Of a DNA stretch of 10,371 bases, positions 5,632-10,371 are shown piece by piece. The stretch comes from Gammaproteobacteria bacterium UBA4475 (GTDB taxonomy: Bacteria > Pseudomonadota > Gammaproteobacteria > Pseudomonadales > Azotimanducaceae): assembly GCA_002389265.1 (NCBI GenBank), contig DGOD01000285.1, forward strand, positions 1,478 to 11,848, given 5' to 3'. Position 1 is the first letter of the stretch. Every line of letters starts with the position of its first letter. A program made the position numbers and the translations under genes. The notes under the pieces are model-generated. The model worked only from the letters and a program-made list of their open reading frames with translations. It searched no databases and was not told the DNA's origin.

Positions 5632-6303
5632 ATGTCAGACCAAATTAAATCCATTGCAATATTAGGCGGCACAGGTGATCTGGGTGGTGGGCTCGCCAGG
5701 CAGTGGTCCCGAGCTGGATATCAGATCTTGATTGGCTCACGGACCCTCGAGAAGGGTCAATCGGCGGCCGCTGACCTGTTGAAAGAGTTTCCGGATTTGA
5801 ACGTCAGTGGGCATGAAAACCTCGAGGCCGCAACGGCTGCGGACTTAGTGGTACTAACAGTGCCGTTCTCTCACCAGCTCAGTACCCTAGAGACGGTGAA
5901 GCCAGCCCTGACCGGCAAGGTGCTGATTGATGTGACTGTGCCTCTGATGCCACCTAAGGTCGGCACAGTGCAGCTGCCTGAAGGCGGCTCGGCGGTTGTT
6001 CGAGCCCAAGCATTGCTCGGCGATGAGGTTGATGTCGTCTCAGCCTTCCAAAATGTGGGGGCTATGCATTTGCAGGGTGACCATGGCATCGCCTGTGATG
6101 TTTTGGTGACGGGTAACAAACGCGCGGCTCGTGACACCGTTATTAAGCTGGTAGAAGCCCTTGGGCTGCGGGGCTGGCATGCGGGTCCCCTAGCAAATTC
6201 TGCGGCGGCTGAGGCGATGACATCGGTGCTGATTTCCATTAACCGGCATCACAAGATTAACGGAGCCGGCATCGTCATCACCGGCGCACCAGTGGCTGAA
6301 TAG
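5632..6303 (+). CDS. npdG: NADPH-dependent F420 reductase (F420H2:NADP oxidoreductase)
   Basis: A 223-residue cytosolic enzyme that moves hydride between NADPH and coenzyme F420 (Fno/NpdG family). A Rossmann fold opens at once with IAILGGTGDLGGGLA (8-22), the family's GGTGxxG dinucleotide loop. The SRT at 36-38 binds the 2'-phosphate of NADP. The VLTVPFSHQ strand (74-82), IDVTVPL (99-105) and the SAFQNVGA segment (137-144), which meets the deazaflavin, are all present, and length is normal. In aerobic bacteria this enzyme usually supplies F420H2 to F420-dependent reductases. It heads the F420 gene set, with only 3 bp to cofE, so translation is probably coupled. No strong Shine-Dalgarno is visible (AGAAACG). 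The glycine-rich motif alone would fit other NADP reductases, but the neighbourhood makes this call firm. Confidence 0.92.
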   Translation: MSDQIKSIAILGGTGDLGGGLARQWSRAGYQILIGSRTLEKGQSAAADLLKEFPDLNVSGHENLEAATAADLVVLTVPFSHQLSTLETVKPALTGKVLIDVTVPLMPPKVGTVQLPEGGSAVVRAQALLGDEVDVVSAFQNVGAMHLQGDHGIACDVLVTGNKRAARDTVIKLVEALGLRGWHAGPLANSAAAEAMTSVLISINRHHKINGAGIVITGAPVAE

Positions 6304-6306
6304 TCC

Positions 6307-7086
6307 ATGAGACTGAGCTTCATCGGTATTGAAGACGTTCCCATGATCGAGCCTGGGGATGATCTGGCGCAAATTATCAGTGATGCAGTATTGGCCATGG
6401 GCGAAGCATTGCAGGCAGATGATGTCATCGTGATCGCTCAGAAGGTAATTTCGAAGGCTGAGAATCGCTATCTGGATTTGCGCTCGGTAACGCCTTCGGC
6501 TGACGCCGTGGCCTTGGGCCTGGAAGTGGACAAAGATCCGCGTAAGGTGCAGGCCATCCTGGATGAGTCCAATGAAGTGGTCCGCAAGCGCCAAGGTGTA
6601 TTGATCGTTGAGCACAGGCTGGGTTTCGTCCAGGCCAATGCGGGTATCGATCAGTCGAACATCGCCCATGAGGATGATGCCGATGATTCCCTGTGCCTGT
6701 TGTTGCCCGTGGATCCTGATGCCAGCGCGGAGCGGATCAGAGTCTTTATTAAACAGTGTCACGGTGTCGATGTGGGCGTGATTATCAACGACAGCCTCGG
6801 TCGCGCATGGCGCAATGGCTCGCTGGGTTTGGCGATTGGTGTGGCGGGTTTTACAGCCCTGGAAGACTATGTAGGCAAGACCGACATCTACGGGCGTGAG
6901 CTGAAGGTTACTCTGGTGGCGGCGGCAGACGAAATGGCGGCCGGCGCTTCGCTGGTGATGGGACAGACGAGTGAGAAAACGCCAGTAGTACTAGTCCGGG
7001 GTTACCAACCTAAAGAGCCTGAAGATCAGGCGTTACGGGGTGTCAGGCCTCTTATAAGGCCGAAGGCCATGGATCTATTCCGATAA
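6307..7086 (+). CDS. cofE: F420-0:L-glutamate ligase, single-domain CofE
   Basis: A 259-residue GTP-dependent ligase that adds L-glutamate, in gamma linkage, to F420-0 and then to the growing tail. Visible blocks are IVIAQKVISKAENR (41-54), HRLGFVQANAGIDQSN (103-118), NDSLGRAWRNGSLGLAIGVA (161-180) and GRELKVTLVAAADEMAAGAS (196-215). D115 and D162 lie at the metal/GTP-binding positions known from archaeal CofE. Length equals the archaeal enzyme (about 250). The C-terminal FMN-reductase domain that makes mycobacterial FbiB about 450 residues long is absent, which bears on which F420 precursor is used. It starts three bases after npdG and ends just before cofD. Translational coupling is likely, since no clear ribosome site is seen. 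Confidence 0.94.
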   Translation: MRLSFIGIEDVPMIEPGDDLAQIISDAVLAMGEALQADDVIVIAQKVISKAENRYLDLRSVTPSADAVALGLEVDKDPRKVQAILDESNEVVRKRQGVLIVEHRLGFVQANAGIDQSNIAHEDDADDSLCLLLPVDPDASAERIRVFIKQCHGVDVGVIINDSLGRAWRNGSLGLAIGVAGFTALEDYVGKTDIYGRELKVTLVAAADEMAAGASLVMGQTSEKTPVVLVRGYQPKEPEDQALRGVRPLIRPKAMDLFR

Positions 7087-7089
7087 TTG

Positions 7090-8073
7090 ATGATGAATAG
7101 CCGTACCCGACCCAAGTGTCTTGCAATCTCCGGTGGCGTCGGTGGGGCGAAGCTTGCGCTGGGTTTTGCTCACGTCCTGGCACCTGAGCAGTTGTTGGTT
7201 GTCGCCAACACCGGCGATGATTTTCGCCACCTCGGGCTGCCCATTTGCCCGGACCTGGATACTGTCATGTATACCCTGGCCGACATTAACAACAAGGAGC
7301 TTGGCTGGGGTCAGCAAGGTGAAAGTTGGAATTTTATCGCTGCCCTGACCCAGCTTCAGGGTGAGACCTGGTTTGCCCTTGGTGATCGAGACCTGGCAAC
7401 CCATATCCTGCGGCAGCAACTACTGACGACAGGTGCGAGCCTGTCTGAGGTGACCCGAACACTCTGTCAGCGTCTCGGGATTCAGCATGAACTGGTGCCT
7501 ATGACAGACAATCCTGTAGCGACCATTGTTCAAACCCGCACAGGTGAGTCGCTGGCGTTCCAGCATTACTTTGTCCGCGATCGCTGCGTCCCGGAAGTCA
7601 TCGGTTTCGAATTCGAAGGGATCGGAGCGGCGCTGCCGAGTCCCGGGTTTCTGGCCGGTCTACAGGATCCGGACTTGTCTGCGATTGTTATTTGCCCGTC
7701 TAATCCCTTTGTGAGCGTCGATCCGGTTCTGGCCTTGCCTGGTACATTGACGGCGATGAGAGCCTCCAACGCGCCAGTGATCGCTGTCTCACCGATTGTT
7801 GGCGGCTTGGCCATTAAGGGCCCCGCAGCGAAAATGATGGCGGAACTAGGGATGCCCCAGTCGGCGCTGGCGGTAGCCAAGCATTACCTCGGTCGAATCG
7901 ATGGATTCGTGATCGATGACCAGGATGCCGACCTTAAATCTGAAATTGAGGCGTTGGGGATACCGACTATCGTCACCAACACAGTCATGTTAACGTTGGA
8001 CGACCGGACCGCGCTCGCAACACGCGTTCTGGATTTTGCCCATCAACTGTCGACTGCCAAAACGCCATCATGA
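7090..8073 (+). CDS. cofD: 2-phospho-L-lactate transferase (Fo transferase), CofD/FbiA family
   Basis: A 327-residue enzyme that transfers the phospho-acid moiety from the GDP-activated donor made by CofC onto Fo, giving F420-0 (or dehydro-F420-0). Motifs by residue: GGVGGAKLALG (15-25), NTGDDF (40-45), WFALGDRDLATH (94-105), MTDNPVATIVQT (138-149), CPSNPFVSVDPVLALPG (202-218) and VSPIVGGLAIKGPAAKMM (233-250). These cover the nucleotide and Fo pockets. Length is normal. A TTG at 7087 and ATGs at 7090 and 7093 all lie next to each other; I chose the first ATG. It follows the cofE stop by three bases, and its own stop overlaps the cofC start in ATGA (8070-8073), a sign of coupled translation. 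Confidence 0.94.
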   Translation: MMNSRTRPKCLAISGGVGGAKLALGFAHVLAPEQLLVVANTGDDFRHLGLPICPDLDTVMYTLADINNKELGWGQQGESWNFIAALTQLQGETWFALGDRDLATHILRQQLLTTGASLSEVTRTLCQRLGIQHELVPMTDNPVATIVQTRTGESLAFQHYFVRDRCVPEVIGFEFEGIGAALPSPGFLAGLQDPDLSAIVICPSNPFVSVDPVLALPGTLTAMRASNAPVIAVSPIVGGLAIKGPAAKMMAELGMPQSALAVAKHYLGRIDGFVIDDQDADLKSEIEALGIPTIVTNTVMLTLDDRTALATRVLDFAHQLSTAKTPS

Positions 8074-8762
8074 CAACTGCCGTGGTTATACCGATCAAAC
8101 AGCTGGAAAATGCCAAGCAGCGGTTGGGCAGCTGGCTGTCGGCGAGTCAACGAGCTGAGTTTTTTCAGGCGATGGTCGAGGACGTGCTCGAGGCCGTGAC
8201 GACCTGTGATCGAATTGATGAAGTGCTTATCGTCAGCAACGATATCAGAGTTGCGGAAATTGCTCGAAGCTATTCAGTCAGACTCATTGCGGAGCCGGCT
8301 GAACCGGGTCTTATCAATGCGGTGACCTGTACGGGGCAGATGCTGCGAGCAGAGGGCGTCACGACCATGATGTTTTTGCCCGGTGATGTGCCGCTGGTGA
8401 CGGTTGAAGAGTTGGAGGTCGTGCTAGATGGCTTTGGTCATCAAGATCATGCAGAGTTTGGTATCGTGCCCGCGTCGGATCTCGGCGGTTCCAATTGCGT
8501 AGTGTGTTCGCCGCCTGATTGTATGGCGTTCGGGTTCGGCGAAGATAGTTTTCGGCGCCATTTGAGTATTGCCAGAACGCGCGGAATAGAACCGCTGGTG
8601 GCGAAGTTGCCGGGTATCGGACTGGATATTGATACTGCGGCTGACGTTGTCGTGCTCGCTGCAGAGTTACTCCGACAAAATTTGAAAACCCATACGCAGC
8701 GATTCATTGAGAGTAGCGGTATTCTCGAAAATCTACCGCCAGAATTGGTAAATAGAGGATGA
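8070..8762 (+). CDS. cofC: 2-phospho-L-lactate (or PEP/3-PG) guanylyltransferase
   Basis: A 230-residue nucleotidyltransferase of the CofC/FbiD family. It condenses GTP with 2-phospholactate, phosphoenolpyruvate or 3-phosphoglycerate to give the donor used by CofD. It opens with VVIPIKQLENAKQRL (5-19), the GTP-binding loop. LPGDVPLVT (103-111) carries the metal-binding aspartate D106, and GIGLDIDTAADV (182-193) is the typical C-terminal signature. DLGGSNCV (137-144) matches the family's D-x-G-G-T/S-N segment. The last ~40 residues after this are a loosely conserved tail. The acceptor acid cannot be decided from sequence by eye; residues around LINAVTCTGQML (81-92) are in the region that shapes that pocket. 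It overlaps cofD by four bases and is followed closely by fbiC. Confidence 0.92.
   Translation: MTTAVVIPIKQLENAKQRLGSWLSASQRAEFFQAMVEDVLEAVTTCDRIDEVLIVSNDIRVAEIARSYSVRLIAEPAEPGLINAVTCTGQMLRAEGVTTMMFLPGDVPLVTVEELEVVLDGFGHQDHAEFGIVPASDLGGSNCVVCSPPDCMAFGFGEDSFRRHLSIARTRGIEPLVAKLPGIGLDIDTAADVVVLAAELLRQNLKTHTQRFIESSGILENLPPELVNRG
8754..8759 (+). promoter_or_regulatory. Ribosome binding site of fbiC
   Basis: AGAGGA lies seven bases before the ATG at 8767, inside the last codons of cofC. It decides the fbiC start and is the only strong Shine-Dalgarno within the F420 gene set; the other cof genes seem to rely on coupling. Confidence 0.65.
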
Positions 8763-8766
8763 AATC

Positions 8767-10371
8767 ATGATTGATTATCGTGCGTTATTGACCCAGGCCG
8801 CCACTGCTCCACTGTCGGATGATGAAGTGTTGGCGCTTGCGACTACAGAAGACACCCAGAGCTTGATGCAAGTCGCATCAAATCTTCGCGATATTGGTCA
8901 CCAGAATACAGTTTCTTATTCGCGCAAAGTTTTCATTCCGCTAACGCACCTTTGCCGAGACGTTTGTCATTATTGTACCTTTGCCCAGGTTCCAAGAAAA
9001 TTACAAGCGCCGTATTTAACGCCTGAACAGGTGCTAAAAATAGCTCAAGACGGCGCTCGAGCTGGGTGTAAAGAAGCCTTGTTTACGCTGGGAGATAAGC
9101 CCGAATTACGCTACAAGGCGGCAAGAGAGGGCCTTAAAGAGTTGAAGCAAGACTCAACCCTGTCCTATTTGCGGGATATGGCAGAGATGGTGTTTAAAGA
9201 AACGGGTTTGTTTCCGCACCTTAACCCCGGGCTAATGACCGCTGCTGAATTTGCCGAATTGCGTCAGGTGTCTATCTCCATGGGCATTATGTTGGAGAGC
9301 GCCTCTGACAGGTTGTTAGAAAAAGGTATGCCGCACTATGGATCTCCGGACAAGGTTCCAGCCTTGCGGCTTGACACAATTCGCCTGGCAGGAGAGGCTC
9401 GAGTACCCTTTACCAGTGGCCTGTTAATAGGCATAGGTGAAACTCGGCGAGAACGTATCGAATCCTTGCTGGTTCTACGACAGGCAAATATTGCCCACGG
9501 TCATATTCAGGAAATTATCATTCAGAATTTTCGGGCCAAGGCGGAAACCTTGATGGCGAAAGCGCCAGAGCCTGATCTTAATGAGTTATTGTGGACCATT
9601 GCCCTAGCGCGAATTATTTTTGGTTCGTCGATGAATATTCAAGCGCCGCCTAATTTAAGTCCTGGTGTGCTGGAACAGATCGTTGGTGCCGGGATCAACG
9701 ACTGGGGCGGCGTGTCACCCGTCACGCCGGATTTTGTTAACCCCGAGGCTCCATGGCCGCACCTGGGTCACCTTGCTGATGAGACCGCGAGTGCCGGCAA
9801 AGTGCTGATTGAGCGTTTAGCTATCTATCCGGCTTACGCGATGGATCTTGATCATTGGGTTGACCCCCAGTTGCAACCACTGTTGCGTCAAGGTATTGAT
9901 GGTGAGGGCTTTGCGCGAGTCGAAGACTGGGCCGCGGGTGCGATCGTCGATGCCCCAGCAGGAGATCTTGCGCGGGTCTCAAGTCTGACCAAAATGCCGG
10001 CAAGTGCGGATTTGCAGCGCATCATCCATAAGGCGGTTGCCGGTGATGAACTTGAGCAGACAGAGATTGTGCGTTTATTTCAGGCCCGTGGCGACGATTT
10101 TACGTATGTCTGTCAGGCTGCCGATCAATTGCGTAAAAAGGTCGCCGGTGATGAGGTGACTTACGTGGTCAATCGCAATATTAACTATACGAATGTCTGT
10201 TATTTCAAATGTCAGTTCTGCGCATTTTCGAAGGGCAAAATGAGTGATAACCTGCGTGGTCGGCCTTATGACTTGGCTCCGGAAGAGATCATGCGGCGCA
10301 CCCGTGAGGCCTATGAGCGTGGTGCAACTGAGGTGTGCCTGCAAGGCGGTATTCATCCTGAGTATACCGGT
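8767..10371 (+). CDS. fbiC: Fo synthase, CofG-CofH fusion (FbiC), 3' end cut by the window
   Basis: The frame is open for 535 codons to the window edge; bacterial FbiC is about 840-860 residues, so roughly the last 300 are missing. FbiC makes the deazaflavin Fo from tyrosine and the flavin precursor 5-amino-6-ribitylaminouracil, using two radical-SAM modules. The CofG module has C63-x3-C67-x2-C70 (CRDVCHYC) for its 4Fe-4S cluster. FTLGDKPE (106-113), HLNPGLM (151-157) and QNFRAKAET (253-261) follow. A linker around 370-465 leads to the CofH module, which begins with NRNINYTNVC and has C478-x3-C482-x2-C485 (CYFKCQFC), then EVCLQGGIHPEY at the edge. Both clusters are intact. The fused form is the usual bacterial arrangement, whereas archaea mostly keep separate genes. 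It starts four bases after cofC. The CofG half uses TTA and other AT-ending codons more than cofE, cofD and cofC do. Confidence 0.95.
   Translation, partial: MIDYRALLTQAATAPLSDDEVLALATTEDTQSLMQVASNLRDIGHQNTVSYSRKVFIPLTHLCRDVCHYCTFAQVPRKLQAPYLTPEQVLKIAQDGARAGCKEALFTLGDKPELRYKAAREGLKELKQDSTLSYLRDMAEMVFKETGLFPHLNPGLMTAAEFAELRQVSISMGIMLESASDRLLEKGMPHYGSPDKVPALRLDTIRLAGEARVPFTSGLLIGIGETRRERIESLLVLRQANIAHGHIQEIIIQNFRAKAETLMAKAPEPDLNELLWTIALARIIFGSSMNIQAPPNLSPGVLEQIVGAGINDWGGVSPVTPDFVNPEAPWPHLGHLADETASAGKVLIERLAIYPAYAMDLDHWVDPQLQPLLRQGIDGEGFARVEDWAAGAIVDAPAGDLARVSSLTKMPASADLQRIIHKAVAGDELEQTEIVRLFQARGDDFTYVCQAADQLRKKVAGDEVTYVVNRNINYTNVCYFKCQFCAFSKGKMSDNLRGRPYDLAPEEIMRRTREAYERGATEVCLQGGIHPEYTG

Noticed and set aside
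6190..6762. 190-codon open frame on the minus strand across npdG and cofE
   Set aside because: It is antisense to two genes with clear family motifs, and its protein is His/Gln/Arg-rich without any recognisable motif; a shadow frame.
1..10371. tRNA, rRNA, CRISPR array, complete insertion sequence
   Set aside because: No tRNA-like fold with a CCA-type end, rRNA segment, regularly spaced repeat array or transposase reading frame was seen.

Overview
The window looks like a chromosomal piece of a Gram-negative proteobacterium, most likely an environmental (perhaps marine) gammaproteobacterium. This rests on moderate GC content by eye, compact gene spacing, and a TrmY-type protein of the kind also found in Vibrio and Shewanella. 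The taxonomic call is an inference. The main content is a coenzyme F420 biosynthesis operon, uncommon but known in proteobacteria.

Left part (1-3042): the C-terminal end of a luciferase-like (LLM) flavin/F420-dependent oxidoreductase runs rightwards off the left edge and ends at a strong stem-loop. Facing it on the minus strand are a long-chain/very-long-chain acyl-CoA synthetase of the FATP/FadD6 type and, downstream of it, a small four-helix membrane protein of unknown function.

Middle (3043-3799): about 750 bases of non-coding DNA between two divergent genes. It is unusually structured. It holds a 98-bp element with 9-bp terminal inverted repeats, three 10-bp-phased GATT repeats enclosed by another 9-bp inverted repeat, a dyad of DnaA-box-like 9-mers, and several stem-loops ahead of the next gene.

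Right part (3800-10371): one rightward gene train with tight spacing. It runs serine hydrolase (beta-lactamase fold), TrmY-like SPOUT pseudouridine methyltransferase, then (after 104 bp) NADPH:F420 oxidoreductase (npdG), cofE, cofD, cofC, and a CofG-CofH fusion (fbiC) that runs off the right edge. FbiC makes the deazaflavin Fo. CofC activates a three-carbon phospho-acid with GTP, CofD joins it to Fo, CofE adds glutamates, and NpdG links the F420 pool to NADPH. The LLM oxidoreductase at the left edge is a plausible user of the reduced cofactor. The points most worth following up are the TrmY homologue next to the F420 genes, the F420 chemical variant made by a set without the FbiB reductase domain, and the structured intergenic region.
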